From the NCBI GenBank assembly GCA_030533445.1, contig JARPUW010000330.1, positions 1 to 64,000 on the forward strand: a DNA stretch of 64,000 nt, in the 5' to 3' direction. This stretch comes from Cyprinodon diabolis. Taxonomy: Eukaryota; Chordata; Actinopteri; Cyprinodontiformes; Cyprinodontidae. A program made the position numbers and the translations under genes. The notes beneath the pieces were generated by a model, which did no database searches, was not told the DNA's origin, and was given only the letters and a program-made list of their open reading frames with translations. Positions 23,208 to 36,482 of the stretch are shown piece by piece (position 1 is the first letter of the stretch; the number at the start of each line of letters is the position of its first letter).

Positions 23208-26039
23208 TTTTGGTTCCAAGCTTCAAATCAGAAGTTGAGGCCAAAACGCTCATTTCACAGTGAGAAAATGCCATTTTGGCCTCTGGAGTTGTAACAGACA
23301 AACCATTAATGATACAGCCATGATCTTTTCTGACAATCATCTAGAGCTGAAAACTAACAATATAAAGTAGATTTGAGCAGATGTTTTTGGTTCCAAGCTT
23401 CAAATCAGAAGTTGAGGCCAAAACGCTCTTTTCACAGTGAGAAAAAGCCATTTTGGCCTCTGGAGTTGTAACAGACAAACCATTAATGATACAGCCATGA
23501 TCTTTTCTGGCAATCATCTAGAGCTGAAAACTAACAATATAAAGCAGATTTGAGCAGATGTTTTTGGTTCCAAGCTTCAAATCAGAAGTTGAGGCCAAAA
23601 CGCTCTTTTTACACTGAGATAATGCCATTTTGGCCTCTGGAGTTGTAACAGACAAACCATTAATGATACAGCCATGATCTTTTCTGGCAATCATCTAGAG
23701 CTGAAAACTAACAATATAAAGTAGATTTGAGCAGATGTTTTTGGTTCCAAGCTTCAAAACAGAAGTTGAGGCCAAAACGCTCATTTCACAGTGTGATAAT
23801 GCCATTTTGGCCTCTGGAGTTGTAACAGACAAACCATTAATGATACAGCCATGATCTTTTCTGGCAATCATCTAGAGCTTAACACTAACAATATAAAGTA
23901 GATTTGAGCAGATGTTTTTGGTTCCAAGCTTCAAATCAGAAGTTGAGGCCAAAACGCTCATTTAACAGTGAGATAATGCCATTTTGGCCTCTGGAGTTGT
24001 AACAGACAAACCATTAATGATACAGCCATGATCTTTTCTGGCAATCATCTAGAGCTGAAAACTAACAATATAAAGTAGATTTGAGCAGATGTTTTTGGTT
24101 CCAAGCTTCAAATCAGAAGTTGAGGCCAAAACGCTCTTTTCACAGTGAGAAAATGCCATTTTGGCCTCTGGAGTTGTAACAGACAAACCATTAATGATAC
24201 AGCCATGATCTTTTCTGGCAATCATCTAGAGCTGAAAACTAACAATATAAAGTAGTTTTGAGCAGATGTTTTTGGTTCCAAGCTTCAAATCAGAAGTTGA
24301 GGCCAAAACGCTCTTTTCACAGTGAGATAATGCCATTTTGGCCTCTGGAGTTGTAACAGACAAACCATTAATGATACAGCCATGATCTTTTCTGGCAATC
24401 ATCTAGAGCTGAAAACTAACAATATAAAGTAGATTTGAGCAGATGTTTTTGGTTCCAAGCTTCAAAAATGAAGTTGAGGCCAAAACGCTCTTTTCACAGT
24501 GAGATAATGCCATTTTGGCCTCTGGGGTTGTAACAGACAAACCATTAATGATACAGCCATGATCTTTTCTGGCAATCATCTAGAGCTGAAAACTAACAAT
24601 ATAAAGTAGATTTGAGCAGATGTTTTTGGTTCCAAGCTTCAAAACAGAAGTTGAGGCCAAAACGCTCATTTCACAGTGTGATAATGCCATTTTGGCCTCT
24701 GGAGTTGTAACAGACAAACCATTAATGATACAGCCATGACCTTTTCTGGCAATCATCTAGAGCTGAAAACTAACAATATAAAGTAGATTTGAGCAGATGT
24801 TTTTGGTTCCAAGCTTCAAATCAGAAGTTGAGGCCAAAACGCTCATTTAACAGTGAGATAATGCCATTTTGGCCTCTGGAGTTGTAACAGACAAACCATT
24901 AATGATACAGCCATGATCTTTTCTGGCAATCATCTAGAGCTGAAAACTAACAATATAAAGTAGATTTGAGCAGATGTTTTTGGTTCCAAGCTTCAAATCA
25001 GAAGTTGAGGCCAAAACGCTCTTTTCACAGTGAGAAAATGCCATTTTGGCCTCTGGAGTTGTAACAGACAAACCATTAATGATACAGCCATGATCTTTTC
25101 TGGCAATCATCTAGAGCTGAAAACTAACAATATAAAGTAGTTTTGAGCAGATGTTTTTGGTTCCAAGCTTCAAATCAGAAGTTGAGGCCAAAACGCTCTT
25201 TTCACAGTGAGATAATGCCATTTTGGCCTCTGGAGTTGTAACAGACAAACCATTAATGATACAGCCATGATCTTTTCTGGCAATCATCTAGAGCTGAAAA
25301 CTAACAATATAAAGTAGATTTGAGCAGATGTTTTTGGTTCCAAGCTTCAAATCAGAAGTTGAGGCCAAAACGCTCTTTTCACAGTGAGAAAATGCCATTT
25401 TGGCCTCTGGAGTTGTAACAGACAAACCATTAATGATACAGCCATGATCTTTTCTGGCAATCATCTAGAGCTGAAAACTAACAATATAAAGTAGATTTGA
25501 GCAGATGTTTTTGGTTCCAAGCTTCAAAACAGAAGTTGAGGCCAAAACGCTCATTTCACAGTGTGATAATGCCATTTTGGCCTCTGGAGTTGTAACAGAC
25601 AAACCATTAATGATACAGCCATGATCTTTTCTGGCAATCATCTAGAGCTGAAAACTAACAATATAAAGTAGATTTGAGCAGATGTTTTTGGTTCCAAGCT
25701 TCAAATCAGAAGTTGAGGCCAAAACGCTCTTTTCACAGTGAGAAAATGCCATTTTGGCCTCTGGAGTTGTAACAGACAAACCATTAATGATACAGCCATG
25801 ATCTTTTCTGGCAATCATCTAGAGCTGAAAACTAACAATATAAAGTAGATTTGAGCAGATGTTTTTGGTTCCAAGCTTCAAATCAGAAGTTGAGGCCAAA
25901 ACGCTCTTTTCACAGTGAGAAAATGCCATTTTGGCCTCTGGAGTTGTAACAGACAAACCATTAATGATACAGCCATGATCTTTTCTGGCAATCATCTAGA
26001 GCTGAAAACTAACAATATAAAGTAGATTTGAGCAGATGT
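23208..26039 (+). repeat. 16-monomer HOR unit (2,832 bp), first complete copy
   Basis: Order: A, B, C, Dt, E, Ft, I, M, Dc, E, Ft, I, F, D, F, F. M carries aatg at offsets 21-24 and G80 (ggggttg); Dc carries C117 (catgacc). The same 16-monomer order occurs at 48,165 and 53,298, and with one 2-monomer insertion at 58,962. Its first six monomers lie inside the second 10.8-kb copy. The unit also contains a shorter internal echo, because the string E-Ft-I occurs twice. Confidence 0.88.
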
Positions 26040-29000
26040 TTTTGGTTCCAAGCTTCAAATCAGAAGTTGAGGCCAAAACGCTCATTTCACAGTGAGAAAA
26101 TGCCATTTTGGCCTCTGGAGTTGTAACAGACAAACCATTAATGATACAGCCATGATCTTTTCTGACAATCATCTAGAGCTGAAAACTAACAATATAAAGT
26201 AGATTTGAGCAGATGTTTTTGGTTCCAAGCTTCAAATCAGAAGTTGAGGCCAAAACGCTCTTTTCACAGTGAGAAAAAGCAATTTTGGCCTCTGGAGTTG
26301 TAACAGACAAACCATTAATGATACAGCCATGATCTTTTCTGGCAATCATCTAGAGCTGAAAACTAACAATATAAAGTAGTTTTGAGCAGATGTTTTTGGT
26401 TCCAAGCTTCAAATCAGAAGTTGAGGCCAAAACGCTCTTTTCACAGTGAGATAATGCCATTTTGGCCTCTGGAGTTGTAACAGACAAACCATTAATGATA
26501 CAGCCATGATCTTTTCTGGCAATCATCTAGAGCTGAAAACTAACAATATAAAGTAGATTTGAGCAGATGTTTTTGGTTCCAAGCTTCAAATCAGAAGTTG
26601 AGGCCAAAACGCTCTTTTCACAGTGAGAAAATGCCATTTTGGCCTCTGGAGTTGTAACAGACAAACCATTAATGATACAGCCATGATCTTTTCTGGCAAT
26701 CATCTAGAGCTGAAAACTAACAATATAAAGTAGATTTGAGCAGATGTTTTTGGTTCCAAGCTTCAAAACAGAAGTTGAGGCCAAAACGCTCATTTCACAG
26801 TGTGATAATGCCATTTTGGCCTCTGGAGTTGTAACAGACAAACCATTAATGATACAGCCATGATCTTTTCTGGCAATCATCTAGAGCTGAAAACTAACAA
26901 TATAAAGTAGATTTGAGCAGATGTTTTTGGTTCCAAGCTTCAAATCAGAAGTTGAGGCCAAAACGCTCTTTTCACAGTGAGAAAATGCCATTTTGGCCTC
27001 TGGAGTTGTAACAGACAAACCATTAATGATACAGCCATGATCTTTTCTGGCAATCATCTAGAGCTGAAAACTAACAATATAAAGTAGATTTGAGCAGATG
27101 TTTTTGGTTCCAAGCTTCAAATCAGAAGTTGAGGCCAAAACGCTCTTTTCACAGTGAGAAAATGCCATTTTGGCCTCTGGAGTTGTAACAGACAAACCAT
27201 TAATGATACAGCCATGATCTTTTCTGGCAATCATCTAGAGCTGAAAACTAACAATATAAAGTAGATTTGAGCAGATGTTTTTGGTTCCAAGCTTCAAATC
27301 AGAAGTTGAGGCCAAAACGCTCATTTCACAGTGAGAAAATGCCATTTTGGCCTCTGGAGTTGTAACAGACAAACCATTAATGATACAGCCATGATCTTTT
27401 CTGACAATCATCTAGAGCTGAAAACTAACAATATAAAGTAGATTTGAGCAGATGTTTTTGGTTCCAAGCTTCAAATCAGAAGTTGAGGCCAAAACGCTCT
27501 TTTCACAGTGAGAAAAAGCAATTTTGGCCTCTGGAGTTGTAACAGACAAACCATTAATGATACAGCCATGATCTTTTCTGGCAATCATCTAGAGCTGAAA
27601 ACTAACAATATAAAGCAGATTTGAGCAGATGTTTTTGGTTCCAAGCTTCAAATCAGAAGTTGAGGCCAAAACGCTCTTTTTACACTGAGATAATGCCATT
27701 TTGGCCTCTGGAGTTGTAACAGACAAACCATTAATGATACAGCCATGATCTTTTCTGGCAATCATCTAGAGCTGAAAACTAACAATATAAAGTAGATTTG
27801 AGCACATGTTTTTGGTTCCAAGCTTCAAATCAGAAGTTGAGGCCAAAACGCTCTTTTCACAGTGAGAAAATGCCATTTTGGCCTCTGGAGTTGTAACAGA
27901 CAAACCATTAATGATACAGCCATGATCTTTTCTGGCAATCATCTAGAGCTGAAAACTAACAATATAAAGTAGATTTGAGCAGATGTTTTTGGTTCCAAGC
28001 TTCAAATCAGAAGTTGAGGCCAAAACGCTCATTTAACAGTGAGATAATGCCATTTTGGCCTCTGGAGTTGTAACAGACAAACCATTAATGATACAGCCAT
28101 GATCTTTTCTGGCAATCATCTAGAGCTGAAAACTAACAATATAAAGTAGATTTGAGCAGATGTTTTTGGTTCCAAGCTTCAAATCAGAAGTTGAGGCCAA
28201 AACGCTCTTTTCACAGTGAGAAAATGCCATTTTGGCCTCTGGAGTTGTAACAGACAAACCATTAATGATACAGCCATGATCTTTTCTGGCAATCATCTAG
28301 AGCTGAAAACTAACAATATAAAGCAGATTTGAGCAGATGTTTTTGGTTCCAAGCTTCAAATCAGAAGTTGAGGCCAAAACGCTCTTTTTACACTGAGATA
28401 ATGCCATTTTGGCCTCTGGAGTTGTAACAGACAAACCATTAATGATACAGCCATGATCTTTTCTGGCAATCATCTAGAGCTGAAAACTAACAATATAAAG
28501 TAGATTTGAGCAGATGTTTTTGGTTCCAAGCTTCAAATCAGAAGTTGAGGCCAAAACGCTCTTTTCACAGTGAGAAAATGCCATTTTGGCCTCTGGAGTT
28601 GTAACAGACAAACCATTAATGATACAGCCATGATCTTTTCTGGCAATCATCTAGAGCTGAAAACTAACAATATAAAGTAGATTTGAGCAGATGTTTTTGG
28701 TTCCAAGCTTCAAATCAGAAGTTGAGGCCAAAACGCTCATTTAACAGTGAGATAATGCCATTTTGGCCTCTGGAGTTGTAACAGACAAACCATTAATGAT
28801 ACAGCCATGATCTTTTCTGGCAATCATCTAGAGCTGAAAACTAACAATATAAAGTAGATTTGAGCAGATGTTTTTGGTTCCAAGCTTCAAATCAGAAGTT
28901 GAGGCCAAAACGCTCTTTTCACAGTGAGAAAATGCCATTTTGGCCTCTGGAGTTGTAACAGACAAACCATTAATGATACAGCCATGATCTTTTCTGGCAA

Positions 29001-29048
29001 TCATCTAGAGCTGAAAACTAACAATATAAAGTAGATTTGAGCAGATGT
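26040..29048 (+). repeat. 17-monomer tandem duplication, copy 1 (3,009 bp)
   Basis: Order: A-B't-I-F-D-F-F-A-B'g-C'-F-E-Fg-C-F-E-F. The first thirteen monomers repeat exactly in type in the next 3,009 bp. By diagnostic sites, 25,745-28,512 matches 28,754-31,521. Confidence 0.85.
27633..29048 (+). repeat. 4-monomer HOR C-F-E-F (708 bp) x2
   Basis: Two consecutive units of C, F, E, F. The first C has the cacatg tail and the first unit ends with a gcag tail leading into the next C. Similar runs occur at 30,642-33,296, 35,067-36,482, 37,014-38,252, 41,439-42,854 and 46,218-47,633, with single units at 52,059 and 57,723. Confidence 0.85.
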
Positions 29049-32000
29049 TTTTGGTTCCAAGCTTCAAATCAGAAGTTGAGGCCAAAACGCTCATTTCACA
29101 GTGAGAAAATGCCATTTTGGCCTCTGGAGTTGTAACAGACAAACCATTAATGATACAGCCATGATCTTTTCTGACAATCATCTAGAGCTGAAAACTAACA
29201 ATATAAAGTAGATTTGAGCAGATGTTTTTGGTTCCAAGCTTCAAATCAGAAGTTGAGGCCAAAACGCTCTTTTCACAGTGAGAAAAAGCAATTTTGGCCT
29301 CTGGAGTTGTAACAGACAAACCATTAATGATACAGCCATGATCTTTTCTGGCAATCATCTAGAGCTGAAAACTAACAATATAAAGTAGTTTTGAGCAGAT
29401 GTTTTTGGTTCCAAGCTTCAAATCAGAAGTTGAGGCCAAAACGCTCTTTTCACAGTGAGATAATGCCATTTTGGCCTCTGGAGTTGTAACAGACAAACCA
29501 TTAATGATACAGCCATGATCTTTTCTGGCAATCATCTAGAGCTGAAAACTAACAATATAAAGTAGATTTGAGCAGATGTTTTTGGTTCCAAGCTTCAAAT
29601 CAGAAGTTGAGGCCAAAACGCTCTTTTCACAGTGAGAAAATGCCATTTTGGCCTCTGGAGTTGTAACAGACAAACCATTAATGATACAGCCATGATCTTT
29701 TCTGGCAATCATCTAGAGCTGAAAACTAACAATATAAAGTAGATTTGAGCAGATGTTTTTGGTTCCAAGCTTCAAAACAGAAGTTGAGGCCAAAACGCTC
29801 ATTTCACAGTGTGATAATGCCATTTTGGCCTCTGGAGTTGTAACAGACAAACCATTAATGATACAGCCATGATCTTTTCTGGCAATCATCTAGAGCTGAA
29901 AACTAACAATATAAAGTAGATTTGAGCAGATGTTTTTGGTTCCAAGCTTCAAATCAGAAGTTGAGGCCAAAACGCTCTTTTCACAGTGAGAAAATGCCAT
30001 TTTGGCCTCTGGAGTTGTAACAGACAAACCATTAATGATACAGCCATGATCTTTTCTGGCAATCATCTAGAGCTGAAAACTAACAATATAAAGTAGATTT
30101 GAGCAGATGTTTTTGGTTCCAAGCTTCAAATCAGAAGTTGAGGCCAAAACGCTCTTTTCACAGTGAGAAAATGCCATTTTGGCCTCTGGAGTTGTAACAG
30201 ACAAACCATTAATGATACAGCCATGATCTTTTCTGGCAATCATCTAGAGCTGAAAACTAACAATATAAAGTAGATTTGAGCAGATGTTTTTGGTTCCAAG
30301 CTTCAAATCAGAAGTTGAGGCCAAAACGCTCATTTCACAGTGAGAAAATGCCATTTTGGCCTCTGGAGTTGTAACAGACAAACCATTAATGATACAGCCA
30401 TGATCTTTTCTGACAATCATCTAGAGCTGAAAACTAACAATATAAAGTAGATTTGAGCAGATGTTTTTGGTTCCAAGCTTCAAATCAGAAGTTGAGGCCA
30501 AAACGCTCTTTTCACAGTGAGAAAAAGCAATTTTGGCCTCTGGAGTTGTAACAGACAAACCATTAATGATACAGCCATGATCTTTTCTGGCAATCATCTA
30601 GAGCTGAAAACTAACAATATAAAGCAGATTTGAGCAGATGTTTTTGGTTCCAAGCTTCAAATCAGAAGTTGAGGCCAAAACGCTCTTTTTACACTGAGAT
30701 AATGCCATTTTGGCCTCTGGAGTTGTAACAGACAAACCATTAATGATACAGCCATGATCTTTTCTGGCAATCATCTAGAGCTGAAAACTAACAATATAAA
30801 GTAGATTTGAGCACATGTTTTTGGTTCCAAGCTTCAAATCAGAAGTTGAGGCCAAAACGCTCTTTTCACAGTGAGAAAATGCCATTTTGGCCTCTGGAGT
30901 TGTAACAGACAAACCATTAATGATACAGCCATGATCTTTTCTGGCAATCATCTAGAGCTGAAAACTAACAATATAAAGTAGATTTGAGCAGATGTTTTTG
31001 GTTCCAAGCTTCAAATCAGAAGTTGAGGCCAAAACGCTCATTTAACAGTGAGATAATGCCATTTTGGCCTCTGGAGTTGTAACAGACAAACCATTAATGA
31101 TACAGCCATGATCTTTTCTGGCAATCATCTAGAGCTGAAAACTAACAATATAAAGTAGATTTGAGCAGATGTTTTTGGTTCCAAGCTTCAAATCAGAAGT
31201 TGAGGCCAAAACGCTCTTTTCACAGTGAGAAAATGCCATTTTGGCCTCTGGAGTTGTAACAGACAAACCATTAATGATACAGCCATGATCTTTTCTGGCA
31301 ATCATCTAGAGCTGAAAACTAACAATATAAAGCAGATTTGAGCAGATGTTTTTGGTTCCAAGCTTCAAATCAGAAGTTGAGGCCAAAACGCTCTTTTTAC
31401 ACTGAGATAATGCCATTTTGGCCTCTGGAGTTGTAACAGACAAACCATTAATGATACAGCCATGATCTTTTCTGGCAATCATCTAGAGCTGAAAACTAAC
31501 AATATAAAGTAGATTTGAGCACATGTTTTTGGTTCCAAGCTTCAAATCAGAAGTTGAGGCCAAAACGCTCTTTTCACAGTGAGAAAATGCCATTTTGGCC
31601 TCTGGAGTTGTAACAGACAAACCATTAATGATACAGCCATGATCTTTTCTGGCAATCATCTAGAGCTGAAAACTAACAATATAAAGTAGATTTGAGCAGA
31701 TGTTTTTGGTTCCAAGCTTCAAATCAGAAGTTGAGGCCAAAACGCTCATTTAACAGTGAGATAATGCCATTTTGGCCTCTGGAGTTGTAACAGACAAACC
31801 ATTAATGATACAGCCATGATCTTTTCTGGCAATCATCTAGAGCTGAAAACTAACAATATAAAGTAGATTTGAGCAGATGTTTTTGGTTCCAAGCTTCAAA
31901 TCAGAAGTTGAGGCCAAAACGCTCTTTTCACAGTGAGATAATGCCATTTTGGCCTCTGGGGTTGTAACAGACAAACCATTAATGATACAGCCATGATCTT

Positions 32001-32057
32001 TTCTGGCAATCATCTAGAGCTGAAAACTAACAATATAAAGTAGATTTGAGCACATGT
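29049..32057 (+). repeat. 17-monomer tandem duplication, copy 2 (diverged right end)
   Basis: Repeats copy 1 for thirteen monomers. It then carries C' with C173 (cacatg) where copy 1 has G173, followed by F, E and the mosaic J monomer at 31,881 in place of F. Confidence 0.8.
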
Positions 32058-33296
32058 TTTTGGTTCCAAGCTTCAAATCAGAAGTTGAGGCCAAAACGCT
32101 CTTTTCACAGTGAGAAAATGCCATTTTGGCCTCTGGAGTTGTAACAGACAAACCATTAATGATACAGCCATGATCTTTTCTGGCAATCATCTAGAGCTGA
32201 AAACTAACAATATAAAGTAGATTTGAGCAGATGTTTTTGGTTCCAAGCTTCAAATCAGAAGTTGAGGCCAAAACGCTCATTTAACAGTGAGATAATGCCA
32301 TTTTGGCCTCTGGAGTTGTAACAGACAAACCATTAATGATACAGCCATGATCTTTTCTGGCAATCATCTAGAGCTGAAAACTAACAATATAAAGTAGATT
32401 TGAGCAGATGTTTTTGGTTCCAAGCTTCAAATCAGAAGTTGAGGCCAAAACGCTCTTTTCACAGTGAGAAAATGCCATTTTGGCCTCTGGAGTTGTAACA
32501 GACAAACCATTAATGATACAGCCATGATCTTTTCTGGCAATCATCTAGAGCTGAAAACTAACAATATAAAGCAGATTTGAGCAGATGTTTTTGGTTCCAA
32601 GCTTCAAATCAGAAGTTGAGGCCAAAACGCTCTTTTTACACTGAGATAATGCCATTTTGGCCTCTGGAGTTGTAACAGACAAACCATTAATGATACAGCC
32701 ATGATCTTTTCTGGCAATCATCTAGAGCTGAAAACTAACAATATAAAGTAGATTTGAGCAGATGTTTTTGGTTCCAAGCTTCAAATCAGAAGTTGAGGCC
32801 AAAACGCTCTTTTCACAGTGAGAAAATGCCATTTTGGCCTCTGGAGTTGTAACAGACAAACCATTAATGATACAGCCATGATCTTTTCTGGCAATCATCT
32901 AGAGCTGAAAACTAACAATATAAAGTAGATTTGAGCAGATGTTTTTGGTTCCAAGCTTCAAATCAGAAGTTGAGGCCAAAACGCTCATTTAACAGTGAGA
33001 TAATGCCATTTTGGCCTCTGGAGTTGTAACAGACAAACCATTAATGATACAGCCATGATCTTTTCTGGCAATCATCTAGAGCTGAAAACTAACAATATAA
33101 AGTAGATTTGAGCAGATGTTTTTGGTTCCAAGCTTCAAATCAGAAGTTGAGGCCAAAACGCTCTTTTCACAGTGAGAAAATGCCATTTTGGCCTCTGGAG
33201 TTGTAACAGACAAACCATTAATGATACAGCCATGATCTTTTCTGGCAATCATCTAGAGCTGAAAACTAACAATATAAAGTAGATTTGAGCAGATGT
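30642..33296 (+). repeat. 4-monomer HOR C-F-E-F, expanded run with mosaic J
   Basis: Order: C'-F-E-Fg, C'-F-E-J, F-E-Fg, C-F-E-F. One unit is a monomer short: the mosaic J (31,881) stands where Fg plus C' would be expected and carries the C'-type cacatg tail. This is consistent with an in-register loss of one monomer by exchange inside a monomer. Confidence 0.82.
31881..32057 (+). repeat. Mosaic monomer J, copy 1
   Basis: The 5' end has T21, as in F or I. The middle has T59 and G80 (ggggttg), otherwise seen only in M monomers. The 3' end has C173 (cacatg), otherwise typical of C'. Three type-specific marks in one 177-bp unit suggest recombination or gene conversion within the monomer. Confidence 0.75.
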
Positions 33297-34712
33297 TTTT
33301 GGTTCCAAGCTTCAAAACAGAAGTTGAGGCCAAAACGCTCATTTCACAGTGTGATAATGCCATTTTGGCCTCTGGAGTTGTAACAGACAAACCATTAATG
33401 ATACAGCCATGATCTTTTCTGGCAATCATCTAGAGCTGAAAACTAACAATATAAAGTAGATTTGAGCAGATGTTTTTGGTTCCAAGCTTCAAATCAGAAG
33501 TTGAGGCCAAAACGCTCTTTTCACAGTGAGAAAATGCCATTTTGGCCTCTGGAGTTGTAACAGACAAACCATTAATGATACAGCCATGATCTTTTCTGGC
33601 AATCATCTAGAGCTGAAAACTAACAATATAAAGTAGATTTGAGCAGATGTTTTTGGTTCCAAGCTTCAAATCAGAAGTTGAGGCCAAAACGCTCTTTTCA
33701 CAGTGAGAAAATGCCATTTTGGCCTCTGGAGTTGTAACAGACAAACCATTAATGATACAGCCATGATCTTTTCTGGCAATCATCTAGAGCTGAAAACTAA
33801 CAATATAAAGTAGATTTGAGCAGATGTTTTTGGTTCCAAGCTTCAAATCAGAAGTTGAGGCCAAAACGCTCATTTCACAGTGAGAAAATGCCATTTTGGC
33901 CTCTGGAGTTGTAACAGACAAACCATTAATGATACAGCCATGATCTTTTCTGACAATCATCTAGAGCTGAAAACTAACAATATAAAGTAGATTTGAGCAG
34001 ATGTTTTTGGTTCCAAGCTTCAAATCAGAAGTTGAGGCCAAAACGCTCTTTTCACAGTGAGAAAAAGCAATTTTGGCCTCTGGAGTTGTAACAGACAAAC
34101 CATTAATGATACAGCCATGATCTTTTCTGGCAATCATCTAGAGCTGAAAACTAACAATATAAAGTAGTTTTGAGCAGATGTTTTTGGTTCCAAGCTTCAA
34201 ATCAGAAGTTGAGGCCAAAACGCTCTTTTCACAGTGAGATAATGCCATTTTGGCCTCTGGAGTTGTAACAGACAAACCATTAATGATACAGCCATGATCT
34301 TTTCTGGCAATCATCTAGAGCTGAAAACTAACAATATAAAGTAGATTTGAGCAGATGTTTTTGGTTCCAAGCTTCAAATCAGAAGTTGAGGCCAAAACGC
34401 TCTTTTCACAGTGAGAAAATGCCATTTTGGCCTCTGGAGTTGTAACAGACAAACCATTAATGATACAGCCATGATCTTTTCTGGCAATCATCTAGAGCTG
34501 AAAACTAACAATATAAAGTAGATTTGAGCAGATGTTTTTGGTTCCAAGCTTCAAAACAGAAGTTGAGGCCAAAACGCTCATTTCACAGTGTGATAATGCC
34601 ATTTTGGCCTCTGGAGTTGTAACAGACAAACCATTAATGATACAGCCATGATCTTTTCTGGCAATCATCTAGAGCTGAAAACTAACAATATAAAGTAGAT
34701 TTGAGCAGATGT

Positions 34713-35066
34713 TTTTGGTTCCAAGCTTCAAATCAGAAGTTGAGGCCAAAACGCTCTTTTCACAGTGAGAAAATGCCATTTTGGCCTCTGGAGTTGTAAC
34801 AGACAAACCATTAATGATACAGCCATGATCTTTTCTGGCAATCATCTAGAGCTGAAAACTAACAATATAAAGTAGATTTGAGCAGATGTTTTTGGTTCCA
34901 AGCTTCAAATCAGAAGTTGAGGCCAAAACGCTCTTTTCACAGTGAGAAAAAGCAATTTTGGCCTCTGGAGTTGTAACAGACAAACCATTAATGATACAGC
35001 CATGATCTTTTCTGGCAATCATCTAGAGCTGAAAACTAACAATATAAAGCAGATTTGAGCAGATGT
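34713..35066 (+). repeat. Deletion junction F-B' (A monomer missing)
   Basis: In other copies the order is D-F-F-A-B'. Here D (34,536) and F (34,713) are followed directly by B' (34,890), so two monomers (354 bp) are missing. All other B/B' monomers I typed follow an A monomer. Confidence 0.8.
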
Positions 35067-36482
35067 TTTTGGTTCCAAGCTTCAAATCAGAAGTTGAGGC
35101 CAAAACGCTCTTTTTACACTGAGATAATGCCATTTTGGCCTCTGGAGTTGTAACAGACAAACCATTAATGATACAGCCATGATCTTTTCTGGCAATCATC
35201 TAGAGCTGAAAACTAACAATATAAAGTAGATTTGAGCACATGTTTTTGGTTCCAAGCTTCAAATCAGAAGTTGAGGCCAAAACGCTCTTTTCACAGTGAG
35301 AAAATGCCATTTTGGCCTCTGGAGTTGTAACAGACAAACCATTAATGATACAGCCATGATCTTTTCTGGCAATCATCTAGAGCTGAAAACTAACAATATA
35401 AAGTAGATTTGAGCAGATGTTTTTGGTTCCAAGCTTCAAATCAGAAGTTGAGGCCAAAACGCTCATTTAACAGTGAGATAATGCCATTTTGGCCTCTGGA
35501 GTTGTAACAGACAAACCATTAATGATACAGCCATGATCTTTTCTGGCAATCATCTAGAGCTGAAAACTAACAATATAAAGTAGATTTGAGCAGATGTTTT
35601 TGGTTCCAAGCTTCAAATCAGAAGTTGAGGCCAAAACGCTCTTTTCACAGTGAGAAAATGCCATTTTGGCCTCTGGAGTTGTAACAGACAAACCATTAAT
35701 GATACAGCCATGATCTTTTCTGGCAATCATCTAGAGCTGAAAACTAACAATATAAAGCAGATTTGAGCAGATGTTTTTGGTTCCAAGCTTCAAATCAGAA
35801 GTTGAGGCCAAAACGCTCTTTTTACACTGAGATAATGCCATTTTGGCCTCTGGAGTTGTAACAGACAAACCATTAATGATACAGCCATGATCTTTTCTGG
35901 CAATCATCTAGAGCTGAAAACTAACAATATAAAGTAGATTTGAGCACATGTTTTTGGTTCCAAGCTTCAAATCAGAAGTTGAGGCCAAAACGCTCTTTTC
36001 ACAGTGAGAAAATGCCATTTTGGCCTCTGGAGTTGTAACAGACAAACCATTAATGATACAGCCATGATCTTTTCTGGCAATCATCTAGAGCTGAAAACTA
36101 ACAATATAAAGTAGATTTGAGCAGATGTTTTTGGTTCCAAGCTTCAAATCAGAAGTTGAGGCCAAAACGCTCATTTAACAGTGAGATAATGCCATTTTGG
36201 CCTCTGGAGTTGTAACAGACAAACCATTAATGATACAGCCATGATCTTTTCTGGCAATCATCTAGAGCTGAAAACTAACAATATAAAGTAGATTTGAGCA
36301 GATGTTTTTGGTTCCAAGCTTCAAATCAGAAGTTGAGGCCAAAACGCTCTTTTCACAGTGAGATAATGCCATTTTGGCCTCTGGGGTTGTAACAGACAAA
36401 CCATTAATGATACAGCCATGATCTTTTCTGGCAATCATCTAGAGCTGAAAACTAACAATATAAAGTAGATTTGAGCAGATGT
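35067..36482 (+). repeat. 4-monomer HOR C'-F-E-F x2 ending in mosaic J
   Basis: Two units. The last monomer (36,306) is J type (T21, T59, G80) with an ordinary cagatg tail, unlike the J at 31,881, which has cacatg. Confidence 0.8.

Larger units (their letters stand above)
13452..24256 (+). repeat. Large tandem duplication, copy 2 (10,805 bp, 61 monomers)
   Basis: Second copy of the 61-monomer block. Its right end passes naturally into I-M-Dc-E, completing a 16-monomer HOR unit. Copy 1 instead jumps from Ft (13,288) to a plain F (13,465). This shows that the copy 1/copy 2 boundary is the new junction, and it lies within the 71-bp interval 13,452-13,522. Near-identity over 10.8 kb implies a very recent event, or an assembly duplication. 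Confidence 0.93.
24319..29068 (+). repeat. 26-monomer dispersed duplication, copy 1
   Basis: Monomers from M (24,447) through F (28,872) have the same types in the same order as monomers 13,806 bp (78 x 177) downstream. The order is M-Dc-E-Ft-I-F-D-F-F-A-B't-I-F-D-F-F-A-B'g-C'-F-E-Fg-C-F-E-F. By diagnostic sites the match spans about 4,750 bp. I saw no difference at typed positions. Confidence 0.85.

Noticed and set aside
31881..32057. Mosaic monomers as simple sequencing errors
   Set aside because: J differs at several linked type-specific positions and a second J-like monomer occurs at 36,306. Random errors would not reproduce known variants of other types.
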